Shown here: positions 46,349-58,390 of the stretch, piece by piece
Layout: every line of letters begins with the position of its first letter
Position numbering within the stretch: the stretch's first letter is position 1
Source of the DNA: Nilaparvata lugens
Taxonomy: Eukaryota > Arthropoda > Insecta > Hemiptera > Delphacidae
DNA: 64,000 nt
Direction of reading: 5' to 3'
NCBI RefSeq assembly: GCF_014356525.2
Contig: NC_052505.1
Location: forward strand, 53,244,630 to 53,308,629
Program-made: the position numbers and the translations under genes
The notes under the pieces: generated by a model
The model's input: the letters and a program-made list of their open reading frames with translations, nothing else
What the model was told of the DNA's origin: nothing
The model's database searches: none

Positions 46349-48553
46349 CTTCTTCTTCTTAGGGTGCCTATCCGGTTCGGATGTTGGCGACCATCAATGC
46401 AATTTTGACCCTGTTGGTTGCGATGCGAAAAAGCTCAGCAGATGATTTGTCATACCACTGCCTCAGGTTTGCCAGCCATGAGGTTCTTCTTCTTCCTCGG
46501 CCTCGCTTGCTGTTTATCTTGCCTTGGAGTATTTGCTGCAGCAGTGCGTATCTTCTCATTCCGCATGATGTGACCCAAGTACTGTAACTTGCGACTTTTT
46601 ACGGTGTTCATGATTTCCGTCTTCTTATTCATGCGACGCAGGACCTCTACATTAGTGACCTCATCTTTCCAAGAGATCCGCAACATCCTCCTGTACAGCC
46701 ACATTTCAAAGGCCTCCAGCTTTTTAGAAAGTTCTTGTGTGACTGTCCATGTTTCAACTCCATATAGCAACACAGTGAAGACATAACATCTCAAGAAGCG
46801 GACCTTTGTGGCAAGAGTTATGTTGTGATTTTCAAATAAGGCACTCATTTTAACAAATATTGCTCTTGCTTTCTCTATTCGGCACTTAATCTCTTGTGCA
46901 TTATCCCAATTTTCATTTATTAAAGTTCCCAAGTATGTGTAGTGCTTTACTCTTTCTATTCTTATGTTATTGACAGTGATATGGACATTATTGAATTCTT
47001 CCTTACTAACTATTAAAAGTTTTGTCTTGTTGACATTCATTTCTAGTCCATATCTAGCACTTACTTGTACAACTTTGTTTAAAACTGCCTGCAGTCCTTC
47101 TGGTGTATCTGCAAAGATTATGGTATCATCTGCATATCTGATATTATTGATAAACAAGCCGTTAAGGGATATGCCTTCTTCTATGTCTTCAAGTGCTTCT
47201 CTGAAGATGAATTCAGAGTATAAATTAAAAAGGATGGGTGAAAGAATACATCCTTGCCTCACTCCTCGTTGAATATTTATCTCCTCCGTTTGCTCTCCCT
47301 GTATTTTGAGTACCGCGGACTGGTTCCAGTACAGGTTTATTATTATGTTAATTGTTTCTGAATCCATTCCAATTTTTCTGAGTATTTCCACCATCTTCTC
47401 GTGTATTACTCGATCAAATGCCTTTTTATAATCTATAAGGCATGCAAATACGCTGCAGTTAACATCTCTGCTTCGTCGAAATAGTACTTGCACACTAGAA
47501 AGGGCTTCCCGTGTACCTACAGCATTCAAGAAACCAAACTGATTCGGCGCTATCTGTTCTTCACACAGTTTGTATATTCGTTCATGAATTATCTTCAGAA
47601 ACAGCTTCAACACATGGCTTATTAAGCTGATGGTGCGATAACCGTCACAGGTCTTGGCACTTGGTTTCTTTGGCAAAGTGATGAACTCCGATTTCAGCCA
47701 TGACTCTGGGATCCTGCCCGATGTGTAAATCTGATTAAAAATGCTTGTCAACCGTTTTATGTTCTCGGTTCCAAGGAGTTTTAGGAACTCTGCGTGTATT
47801 CCATCGGGCCCAGCTGCTTTCCCGTTCTTCATTTGGTTGATTGCTGCATTGACCTCTTCCTCCAAAATGTGCGGTCCACACTCTCCCATCTCATGTGGGA
47901 TGCCTTCAGCTCTGTTGTCTTGGAACAGTTTCTCGATGTACTTTGTCCACTGTTCTTTCTTCTCTTCCAAAGATAGAATTACATCTCCCTCATCTGATAA
48001 CAGCACTCTTCCCGTCTTTCTTCGGCCAGTCCCGGTAAGCTCTCTCACTTTCTTGTTAGATGTTGAAGTCGTCATGCTTGCTCTGTAAATATTCTATCTC
48101 TTCACACTTTTCAATAATTTCTTTTTCTTTGGCTTCTCTTATTTTGTTTACAATGATCTTCTGGATCCTACAGTACTCACCTTTGTTACCCCTTGACAAT
48201 CTTCTATCCTCCATAAGTTCAAGGATATCCTTGGTCATCCATGGTTTATTCCTCCTCTTTTCTGGTTTCAGCATATCTGTTTTTATATTTTGTACTATTT
48301 TATGTAGACCTTTCAGTTCCATTTCCACATCACCTCTGTCTGTCCCTTCATACTGATCATTAAGAGTCAGTATCACATCTGCCTTTGTTTTCTCATCTCT
48401 CAGTTTTCTTGAATCGAAAGGTGAGGGTGATTTCTTTTTGATCTTCTTCATTCTGATTCTGAAATCTCTCACCAGGGGATTATGATCTGATAGAATATCA
48501 GCGCCTGGGTAGGTCCTCATTGTCATGCAGCTGTTTCGGAACCTCTTGTTTCT
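46349..48553 (-). mobile_element. RTE-type LINE, nearly complete RT, with GAA tail
   Basis: Minus-strand sense. The 48526-48056 frame starts in the last part of the endonuclease (YPGADILSDHNPLV with the catalytic Asp-His) and the linker. A frame change near 48070 leads into 541 codons (48075-46450) with all RT blocks: NGKAAGPDGIHAEFLKLL, FITLPKKPSAKTCDGYRTIS, FACLIDYKKAFDRV, QRGVRQGCILSPILFNLYS, IRYADDTIIFAD, HYTYLGTLINE, YRRMLRISWKDEVTNVEVLR and LQYLGHIMRN. A single-base shift near 46555 then passes to the C-terminus GKINSKRGRGRRRTSWLANL..VANIRTG and a stop at 46368. It ends in a (CTT/GAA)n tail. Likely target duplication TGGTATTCTT at 46339-46348 and 48554-48563. Only two frame changes, so relatively young. 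Confidence 0.93.
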
Positions 48554-48563
48554 TGGTATTCTT

Positions 48564-49404
48564 GGATATGATAAAATATTTAAAAATATATATACATTTT
48601 TTATCGTCTACCAATATCAAGTATGTAAAACATGTATTTCATGAGTTGATCAAATTTCTGGTAGAGTTATTGAATTCAGTTGACTCAATGACAGACACCT
48701 CTATTACGTTTCCTCATCTGAGCTTAGACCTTCTAACCAATTTCAAATGTAAGTTTTTAAAATAGAGATGCTTCCCATGTTATTCAAATGGAGTTACTTT
48801 TACGCCTTAGGGAGTTTTTCTATTTTTTCGTCCCGAGAGCGAAAAAGTGACACTTTAGTATTATGTTTCAGGGAGTAAAGTAAGCACTTTGGACCGTAGG
48901 TGGAGGAAAACATATTTTTCTCTCTACAGTCGAGTTTGTTTCCTAGTGCCAAAATAGGAACAGCAAATCTGCTACAAAAAACAGCCTTCAGCGCTCTAAC
49001 TGGAAGTTTTGTCAACTTCCACAGAATTCCTGATTCGAAATTTGTGAATTAGGTTATGTTTATAGGATGCATGTATTAACTCCAGCACAAGAAGTTAATG
49101 TTCTCTATTTCACAATTATTTCTCTTAGATTATTATGACAAGAAAAAGTGAATGTCACTTGAACATAAATGTATTTTGCAGGGCTCGAATGAAATTCTAG
49201 TCTCGGCTAGCGCCTCGACTAGAAACATCATTCTTGCCTGCGAAAGGCCCCTTCCCGTCAATGTGACGTAAAATACTATTATGTATTCCATAGGCAACCG
49301 TGCCCGACGATTGAAACAGTATTTAATCTCTCTCAATAAATTAAACGCTGTGAATAAACATTGAAATTCCGACCTAAATTGTTACAGACTACTGGTAGAC
49401 TGAC
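48564..49404. other. intron sequence flanking the dpr Ig1 exon
   Basis: No gene recognised. A short region at 48800-49020 (TTTTCGTCCCGAGAGC, TGGACCGTAGGTGGAGGAA) and another at 49180-49270 (CTCGGCTAGCGCCTCGACTAG) are more GC-rich than the background and may be old repeats. Confidence 0.35.
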
Positions 49405-49615
49405 CAATAACGTTGAGCCAGAAGGCGAGACTCATCTTGGGTTCGGTGTTGACTTGGCACTCATAAATGCCCGAGTCACGCTGCTGCGGGAAGCGGATCA
49501 GGAGTGTCCAGTTGCCGGACCTATCCGGTCGGATCACCTGGAAGCGCTGATCCGATGTGTACGTGAGCACGCCAGCCGTCAAGATGTGCAGGTCACGCTT
49601 TCTAATCCAAGACAC
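49405..49615 (-). CDS. dpr: dpr exon: second half of Ig1
   Basis: This 211-nt exon begins after a TTGACAG acceptor with VSWIRKRDLHILT and ends in phase 1 before a GTCAGT donor. It carries the dpr signature TYTSDQRFQV, the NWT glycosylation sequon (partial residues 102-104) and DSGIYECQVNTEPK with the second Ig1 cysteine (residue 120). It closes with the G strand leading to NVI. The last nucleotide completes a Glu codon with the AG that opens the next exon. Base composition is clearly more GC-rich than the flanking intron, as expected of conserved coding sequence. An overlapping plus-strand frame across the same bases is a shadow. Confidence 0.96.
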
Positions 49616-50068
49616 CTGTCAACCACACAAATATCAACCTGATCAGCAAACAATGCTCTATCAAACTATTCATATGAAATACTAGTAAATAACTCATAAT
49701 TAGTGATGGAACATATACAGGGTGATTCTTAATTATGGTAAAATAATATAATACGTGATAGTAGAGGTAAAAATAAGAAAAAAGCTTCTCATAAACATAT
49801 ATCCATAAACGCTTCATTAGCGAGCTATACAGGATGAAAGATTTCGCCCGGAATTCAGTTCCTCTGATGAAATACACCGATGCTGAATTGTTTGGGGACT
49901 AGTTTTTGAAAAAAGTATGGTGGATTCATATGGAAAAATATAATAAAAACAAGTCTGGAGGCTGTAGTAGGCCTACTGTAACCGCGCTGTGTTTTTTGTT
50001 TAATCTATTAACCAGTTATTTGTAACCATTCCACTTTGCTTTCGTGTTAAGTGTTAACTTTTTAAAAA

Positions 50069-51215
50069 ATGGCAGGAAATTTTAGACATTCATACTCCGA
50101 ATTAGCTGACATGCATTTAACGTATGGAATGGACACTACTTTAATAGTACTGAAGCAAGACGTTTGTATCAAGAGAACTTTCCTAACCGAGTATTTCCAA
50201 GTTCAAGCTTTTTTGCCACTGTTCATCAACATCTGTCTGAAACAGGTTCTTTGATGTCTAAAGAGCACATTATTTATGCAGGCGGACCCCGATATACTAG
50301 GACTGTTGAGTTAAAGGAACAAGTTCTTAATGAAATTGATGAACATCCAGAGAAGAGCACGAGAGAATTGTCAGTGCAGTTTAATGTCAATCAATATATT
50401 ATTTGGAGGATACTAAAATAGCAACATACAGGTACAGGTATGGATATATGTATGGTGTACATACCTGTACACCATACATATATCCATACCACCTCCAGAA
50501 AGTTCATACTCTATTGTCACGAGTCTGTATCCCCCTTGCTGGTATTTGCCTATGGTTATTAGAAAAACTTGTTAACCCAAACTTTTTAACAACCGTTTTA
50601 TTTACCGACGAGGCACACTTTACTAGAACAGCTATTGTTAACGTCCACAACCAAAATATTTGGGCAGCTGAGAATCCTCATGCCATCGATCCTAATCGTC
50701 CACAACATTAGTTTTTAGTAAACATTTGGGCAGGAATCAAAGGAGATCATCTTCTCCAATTCGAGCTTCCTCCCAGGCTTAATGGCATAATCTACTTAAA
50801 CTTTTTGAGAGAGGAGCTATTCATCTCAATTGAAGATGTACCTCTTCAGTTGCGCCAATACATTTGGTTCATGCATGATGGAGCTCCAGCACACTTCAGT
50901 GTTGCTGTTCGTAAACACCTGATTCACAGCTTTCCATTTTAAATGGATAGGCCGAGGTGCGCCACTACCATGGCCAGCTAGGTCACCACACTTGAATCCT
51001 TTGGATTTTTATCTTGAAAACCTTAGTATACAATACTCCGATTGATACCATTGAAGAACTCCAATAAAGGATTTTGAACGGAATAGAAATGATAAAGCAG
51101 ACTCCTGGAATATTTGAACGGGTCCGAAAATCGATGAGAAGACGTCTAAACATATGCATTAAGAACAACGGAGGTCACTTTGATCATCATCTTTGGTCTT
51201 TTGGTATTAGTTAAA
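50069..51215 (+). pseudogene. transposase gene with complete DDE region but frameshifts
   Basis: Starts MAGNFRHSYSELADMHLTYG in one frame and moves within about 110 bases to the frame with FFATVHQHLSETGSLMS and RELSVQFNVNQYIIWRI (to 50420). After a palindromic insertion comes LFTDEAHFTRTAIVNVHN (about 50595-50650, first Asp), IWAAENPH, then IWFMHDGAPAHFSVAV (about 50860-50905, second Asp) and, in another frame, ARSPHLNPLDF (third acidic residue). The order and spacing are those of the IS630/Tc1/mariner DDE/D fold. Several frame changes make it inactive. Confidence 0.82.
50437..50490. repeat. perfect palindrome, 25-bp arms with a 4-base loop
   Basis: The arm GGTATGGATATATGTATGGT.. at 50437-50461 is the exact reverse complement of 50466-50490, with loop TACC. 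Copy 1 of the transposon has only a short ATCCATACC sequence at the same position and an open reading frame, so the palindrome is a local gain that inactivated this gene. Confidence 0.9.
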
Positions 51216-51829
51216 TGTCATTTAGATATGTTAATCTCATATAAAAATGAAACATTTCATAATAAACCGAATATTTTATTTGCAATCAGCTACAACCTAT
51301 GAGTTATTAGTTCTCTCCTCATAAAACAGCAGATTTTTGTGGTGTAATGTACTACATAAGAATACATTTTATTCAACTTTTATACAAATTTAGTTTACAC
51401 AGCTTACATAATTATTCTCAGAATTGAATTCTCTACAATTTTTATTGCGAGAAATTATTTGTTTACTGGTCATTAAAGGAAGTTGTCGGGCATAAAACGT
51501 AGAAGTCTGTGTTTTTCTACTTCGATTTTTTGCATACTTTAACTTTTTTCTCAAAAACTACTCACACTACAGCTTCCAGACTAAATTCATTCAATTTTTC
51601 AGATATTTTTCCTTATGAATCCACCATACGTTTTTCAAAAACTAGTCCCCAAACAATTCAGCATCGGTGTATTTCACCAGAGGAACTTAATTCCGGGTGA
51701 AATCTTTCACCCTGTATAGCTCGCTAATGAAGAGTTCATGGATGTATGTTTATAGGAAGTTTTTTTCTTAATTTTACCTCTACTATCACGTATCAAATTT
51801 TTTCTACCATAATTAAGAATCACCCCGTA

Positions 51830-54800
51830 TATCTACAAATTATATAATGGAACATGTGTATTGTGTATAATGATGACTGGTCAATTTCTCTATGTTGTAG
51901 GTTGAAATACAAGCTATAGTGTTGCAATCATAACATTTTCAAAACCGAGAGAATTTGCGAAACAGGGTAAAGTAGGGAAGCAGCGGCTGCGATATTGCTG
52001 TATACTAAAGCGGACAGCTATCTGTAGTCTTCAGTGAGTGTTCAACACTACTTCATGATACATAGTTCCCTCTCTGAAAGCACTGCTTCGACTTAGCTTG
52101 CTTTGTTAACTTTAATCCACACCATGTTTGTATGCCCTTATCCATTACTCCAATTGGATAAACTGGTTCACCATCACCTTCTCTCTGCTTCGCATATCGC
52201 TTCGAGTCAGAAAATGTTTTGATTAAACTATAATGGAAAATCCAATGGAAATCAAATATTCAATTCCACCATAGTAATTCCATTCCACCATAATATTTCA
52301 TCAAGTCATAGAGATGAAATAGGTGGTAATGTTAATTTGTTGAGACACGGAAGAAATCAGCATCCAATGAAACCATAGAGAAGGAACAGATAATGATGTA
52401 ACATAATTTCTTCAACACAGGCTACTAATTTGCCTTAATTAATCAACAAGCAATGTTCCTCACATATATTGGAATAACATATATTGGAGACATTCAACAA
52501 CAGTAAAATAATGATATTGAAGTTTTGATTTTTTATTGGTTTAAGAGAATGAAGAGCAATTTTGGAATTAACTGTACCCTATTTCAGACGAAATAAAAAA
52601 GCATATACCGAGCGTTAGTAATCTTGTTATTCTATCAAAACGTTTCTGGCTACTCTACACTATACACTCCAAAACGTTATTGAAGATGATTTGTGTTTGA
52701 AATGAAGTCATACAAGAATTATTGTAGTATTCACAACAAACCACGGAAGGAGTCTTCTAAACGCTGAAAATGGCGTGAAAGTCCTACCTCAAGAGTTATA
52801 GTGGGAAAACCAGGAAATATAAAAACTTCAACACAAATTCTCACTCATGTAGCAGAGAAAGACCATATCAGGCTAAAAAGCAGTGTTTGCTAACCGATTT
52901 TGACAGCGTTAGTGTCGCTTACAAAATTATAACACTGGCGACAAAAAAAAAACACTAAATCAAGGGAATATTTCGTTGTACTGCGTAAAATGGGGACGGA
53001 GTAGAAGGAAGTGAAGATTAGGAGAACGAGAAGAAGAGTGAGAAGAGGAACAGAAGAGTAACAAAAGTGCCGAAAAGTAGAAAAGAATGCGTAGAGAATA
53101 AACAGTGTCGCATTTGTTTTCAATGAAGGTATTTCTTCTAGTCGGGCGTTCAGGAGTAAATTTCCGGCTGTGGGCGAAAGAAAAATGGACTTATCCGTGG
53201 AATAAGGATTGATGCGATTTGTGGTGAGGAAAAAGTCACACGGGAGGAAAAGCACGAATTTTCGTGAGGTCGGGCTGTGTTTTCCCGACAAGGCTTTTCC
53301 GACGCTGCCTTGCAAGGGAGCGACTCTGAAGAACAAGGGCTCAAATTCAGCCCTGTGGCCCTCACCCCTCTTTCCACCATTTTGGGGCATCGCCGGACAG
53401 GAAGTCACTGCCTCCTAAATCTAACAGCATAACCGGATACTTCCCTGACTGCCAAAACTCAAGCGCCTCTAACGAGCAACAATAATAGAGCAGCTACAAT
53501 TTCATCCACACTCTTCTCCTTTCACTCACTCTCTCTCTTCTTCTTCTTCTTCTTCTTCTTCTCCTCCTCCTCCTTCTTAACTTCTCCTGGTTTTATCTTC
53601 TCTCTATCCTTCGTTCACCTCGTCCCACTCCCATTTCTTCTTCTCCCTTATTCCATTAATTCCATATTCATCAGTATCTCGTTCATCTCTGATTTCTTTT
53701 ACTCCATCAGCAATTTTTCCACATTCTTCTCTATCCCACTTCCCACTAATATTATTCACATCAATTTATTCTTCTCCACGATAATATTATCTGCGAGGAT
53801 TTTCCGATAAGCAAAATTCGCAATATGGTATAAAATCGCACTCAATTCATAGAACACAGAACATCAACCCCCTAGTTCCGTAGTTTCCAATTCGATGTCT
53901 CTTGCTTTGTATTCAAATTGCCTCTCGAACATATTAATATCAGCTGAGGTGTTTCGTGATGGAGATGTTGGATTTCATGGCACAAACCTAAGATTTTTTC
54001 ATATTCCAGAATCTTTCCAAGTGTTTGGGATTATTGTTTTTTTTCTCGTCAATTGATCTATAAAAAATTGAAAATCAGAACTATGTGATTTCTACCAGTT
54101 ACCAATATTCTAAAAAGAAAAATTGTTATTGTAATGTGAACGTAACATACTTTAAAAATTTTATGAGTCTGAATAGTTTTATAGACCTTCATTAAATAAT
54201 TTCAGGACCAGCATCTGCTTCCGCTACTGTATAATTTATGTTATTGAATGTATGAATATATAAATAAATGGAAAAATAAACATGCAATCATTTCTTCAAA
54301 CTCAAGAATCACTACCCATTATAAAGTTCAGGTAAAATCAGCCTCGATAATAATTGTGACTTATATACTCGACTCTGTATACAACATCATGTGGTATTCT
54401 ATATTTTAAATAATCAATCTGGACTTCCAATATGATGATCATGGAATATAGTAGGACAAGCGAAAATGCCAGGCTAGGATCTTCATTTGTTATTTTCACA
54501 TAATAGGCCTACTACTCCATTAACTCCATTAACTCCATCACCTCCATCAACTACTTCTAAACATTACAGAATGATAATGAATAAATCATTCAATCAAAAC
54601 TCATAGGTCCACTGAATAATGAAATATCAACACTAGTCAATGGGCAAACTGAGTCAGGTACAGTTTCCTATATCAATATTAGTCTTGAACTATTTCTCAA
54701 TTATCAATGAAGAATCAACAAGAATGTTGATCAACAGAAAATGTTATAAATCAATGATGAACAATCACCAAACAAAATCAACCACAAACTTTTATTTCAG

Positions 54801-57414
54801 AACTCTATCACATTATCAACAATTCTCCAACATTATTTATTGATTCTACACTAGACACATCACCCGTGCCAAACCCCATCATCAAATAAGAGACCGAAGA
54901 AGGAGAAATATAGGCAGACCAAATTCCTCGACAATAGAATAAAAAAGTGAACGGCAATTCAGAAGCCAGGAGGCTACACAGGCCAGCCAGGTTCTTAATA
55001 AATTCGCCCATCAACTCCCCATTAAAGGTTGACTGCATCATCTTCTGCCTTTTTCTTATTCTTCTTCCCTTTCTTCTTCTACTCTTTTTCTTCCCCTTCG
55101 ACCTCTGTCACAATCCGGCATCATTGAATTATTATTTCGAGATGAGTGTGAGGGGCAGGAAAGCTGATTTGGGGGATCAAGGAGGAAGAATGAGGCAAAT
55201 AAGAAAGAATAGGATGACGAAGTGTGAGAGAGAAGATGGTGAGAAGCTGTTGAGTTCCAGTGTATTGATCTGTTTTCCAGATGTGGTGCAAATTAAATTT
55301 ACTGGCTCTACTCTTGTTGGACTAGTTCCTCCTTCTTCACCTTATCTTCACTCTTATTTTCCCTTTTCTCTTGAACTTCTTTCTCATTCTCTTTCTGTTT
55401 ACTTTTCGTTTGATTCTCCCCTTAACTGGAACAAAACAGCTTGTTTTCGACTCTGCGCCCCACCTCATTATTTTCACCACCTCTCTAATTGTTCATTCCC
55501 CTCATCCCCTTGTATTTAATTTAATTATTTTCAAATTTGGACTGCAAATCTGCAATCATGATCGATAATTTAATCTTTCTGATTTATTGAATAACAATTT
55601 CTCCTAAGTACAGCAACATAATTCAGGTACACTCTATTCTCTCGAGTAATTTGATAACTCATAAACGTTATGAAATTTTTCAATATCTTAAATCACATAG
55701 AAGATGAAAATCTGACACGATACTTGGCTTGTTTGGGAACCACCTTCAATCAACCACCAACATAAGACATTGTACAGTACCCTAGATTGATGTAATGGCC
55801 ATAGCAACAACTAAACTTACTAAGTGCCCTCATAATTATACGGGATAGATGAAACAAGAATCAATAAACAGCTTATTCTATTCTGGAATCACTAAAAAGT
55901 TCAACTCCCCTCACATTCTGTGAAATTTCAATATGTATTCTGAAAATCTCTATTTGGAATAAGCCGCAACAATGAAAATCATCTCCACGCCTTTTTAATG
56001 ACACGTCAATACATGGAAGAGAGCTCAGGTATGTTGAAGAGGCATTTGACAATAATTTAATATGGTCAATCAAACACGATCCCAGTTGTAACTTTACAAA
56101 TCCTGTCATAACTCGTTCACAGCTGACAGGACGACTATAAAATTTTTCATAACCTCCGTAATATGTCAATGAAGAGTATGGATGCATGTGTACCAATCTT
56201 GCGAATCTGTTGTTGTTAGTCTGATACCTGGAATGACCTCTCCAACGGATGATCTCAATTTAGAGCTCCAGTGAGCCTACTCAATAAAATGTTATATGGC
56301 CATGAGATAGAACACACACATGACCTTCTCCACGTGAGAGACACTTGAAACCGGTTAACATCAATGTTGAGTTATGAGAGATCAAACATCATCTATGATC
56401 GACTGAATGTCTCATTAATGGCACTGTAAACTGCCATTAACATTAACTGCAATTTTTGAAGTATATAGATAGATGAAGAATAATGATAATTAATTAATTG
56501 GGAATACATATAAAGACTCACAGACAGATTCTATAATCGGAAAAAAGTGTTCAATTGGTTGAGTGACAGTGAATCCCGAATCTCTTCCATAACATGGATA
56601 TCTAAGATAAATTATTACTTCCAACACTAAAAATGAACTGTCTTACTTCCTTATCACGTGAGTATCATCCGAAAGTCAAAATAGTTGTTTGCTTGATTGA
56701 TGCTTCATTGTTCTAACAGTCAGCGGTCAAAATTATGGTTGCCTTCTTCACATCACCACTCAAAAAAAATCACATCGATGGTAATAGTCAATTGTTTTTC
56801 CAGACTTACATTACTTTATCGATCCGTGATTACTGTCTCCAGCAAATATTTCTTATTCAAGTGTGAATTTCATTTTCAGTTACAATACCATGGATATATC
56901 ATTCACTCACTTTTACGGATTTTTGAACACTTAAAACACACTGTCACGGCATATTCTCCAATAAAAATAGAAACAGCCTAAATCGAAAGAATTTTGAAAG
57001 TAGGCGCCAATCTCTGAGTTCATTATCTCCTATTGCCTATAACAGAGAGCGCTCCTCCCATACAGCTGATAGATTGATAGGCCCAAGAACAAAAATATTC
57101 TACAGATGATGATATTTTCAAAATTAAAGTAATTCGAAATAAAATGAAATATCGAATTCTATTCACCACCTATCCTATTGCCTTCCTTGATTTGGCAATT
57201 GACTGTGACGTCACATCTCGGAAGTGCGGTGAAGAAAAAGCTTATCAGTTAGTCGTATATGTGTCGGGTCGTGCCGTATGATGATGTGCTGAGAACTGAA
57301 GGTGCTTCATATGTGAAGGAGAGATAACGCATATACGTCGTTGTCATATCGTGTCGGCCGGTTTTATGAGGACTATAATTATATAGCGGTGAGTTGATCA
57401 ATAATATATATATA
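51830..57414. other. intron sequence with small simple repeats, no gene recognised
   Basis: A (CTT)n(CTC)n microsatellite lies at about 53529-53577. The segment 53160-53420 is unusually GC-rich, with overlapping frames of 172 (minus) and 76 (minus) codons and no domain. A 190-codon plus frame at 54947-55519 consists largely of pyrimidine-rich, Phe/Leu/Ser-rich sequence. Neither is supported as a gene. Confidence 0.4.
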
Positions 57415-57545
57415 TAGAAGACACTTTAAAGTTTGTAATATAAATTGAAACAGGAGATACGATATAAAAAGATTGAAAACACTTAAAAACTTACATTGAA
57501 AATGGGGGAAATTTTCGGAGACTGTGTCTCCTTTCTCAACCGAGA
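57415..57545 (+). repeat. single arm of the fold-back family at 14565-14808
   Basis: GAAGACACTTTAAAGTTTG, AATTGAAACAGGAGA, AGATTGAAAACACTT and GGGGGAAATTTTCGGAGACT parallel the reverse complement of 14808-14678. The second arm is missing here; the sequence after it turns into a (TA)n run at 57580-57617. Confidence 0.65.
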
Positions 57546-57579
57546 AGACTGCAGTTTTGAATCAAACCTTGGATTCTTT

Positions 57580-57613
<34 letters not shown>

Positions 57614-57617
57614 ATAT
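57580..57617. repeat. (TA)n microsatellite
   Basis: Nearly pure TA over about 38 bases with one interruption (TTAT). Confidence 0.9.
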
Positions 57618-58030
57618 TGCCAAAATTTTCTGCATATATTCCATCACCACCAGATGTCTTACCTCAGGCCTATTAGTACTATTAATTGATTGAATTATTC
57701 GGAGCAATTAAGAAAGATAATGAACCTTTTAACATTTAAAAATATGGAACCAATTTCAATTTATCCAATAAAAATAGGCCGAAGTAATAATGGATATTTT
57801 AAATTGGGATTTCAAGATTATAAACCCCAATAACACTCACATCGATTTCTGGACTTGCGATTTTTTCAGTCCTCATGAATTCTATCAGATCGAATGTAAC
57901 TTGACATACACATCATGTGTTAAGATACACATCAAATTTTTGTCAAGCTATGTTCAATCTGATTTAGAATTTATAAGGACCAAAAAAATAGTACGTCCAA
58001 GAATCGATGTCTGTGTAACTAGACCAAGTA

Positions 58031-58166
58031 CCGGTTGCATAAAAGCTGATTGAATTATAATTTCACGAGAACCAATTAGAGAAGCCTCCTTTTTTGAAAA
58101 GCCCACTCTGGTTGGTTGTCGTAAAATCAAACACGATTAAAATCTAACCGGCTTTTGTGCAGCCGG
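58031..58166. mobile_element. 136-bp MITE (CCGGTTGCATAAAAGC ends), first of a pair
   Basis: Left end CCGGTTGCATAAAAGCTGAT and right end in reverse complement CCGGCTGCACAAAAGCCGGT, with similarity continuing into the arms (GAACCAATTAG / CCAACCAGAG). No coding capacity. Confidence 0.7.
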
Positions 58167-58259
58167 GCTCTTCGGGTGATAATAACTAGTCACTGTGGAA
58201 GGAGGTTCGATTTGAGTATTCATTCATTCAATTTAATTTTTATTTTCAAAATACTAACG

Positions 58260-58390
58260 CTCGATTGCACAAGAGTCTGTTGAATTTCAACAGTAATAGA
58301 ATACAACAAGAACCGATCAAAAGCCGTTCCCGATTGGTTCTTGTAGTATTCAATTATGATAAAAATTAAACAAGCTTTCATGCAACTGGG
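58260..58390. mobile_element. 131-bp MITE, second of a pair
   Basis: Left end CTCGATTGCACAAGAGTCTG and right end in reverse complement CCCAGTTGCATGAAAGCTTG; the arms share AATACAACAAGAACC / AATACTACAAGAACC. Terminal sequence resembles that of the element 94 bases upstream, so both probably belong to one family. Confidence 0.7.

Larger units (their letters stand above)
49718..51827 (+). mobile_element. long-TIR IS630/Tc1-mariner-like transposon, copy 2 (transposase on plus strand)
   Basis: Same family as 42390-44493, opposite orientation. TA flanks at 49716-49717 and 51828-51829; ends CAGGGTGATTCTTAATTATG and ..AATCACCCCG. The right inverted arm is full length (about 51270-51827), but the left one is shortened to about 250 bp (49718-49965) and passes at GCTGTAG directly into the internal CTACTGTAACCGCGCTG segment found upstream of the transposase start. 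Total 2110 bp. It lies in the dpr intron 100 bp from the Ig1 exon. Confidence 0.88.

Noticed and set aside
52890..53408. 172-codon minus-strand frame in a GC-richer patch
   Set aside because: No motif; hydrophobic part comes from a purine/pyrimidine-biased segment; the phase does not fit the dpr exons.
54947..55519. 190-codon plus-strand frame, the longest outside transposons
   Set aside because: Pyrimidine-rich composition, no recognisable motif, no splice context and antisense to the dpr intron.
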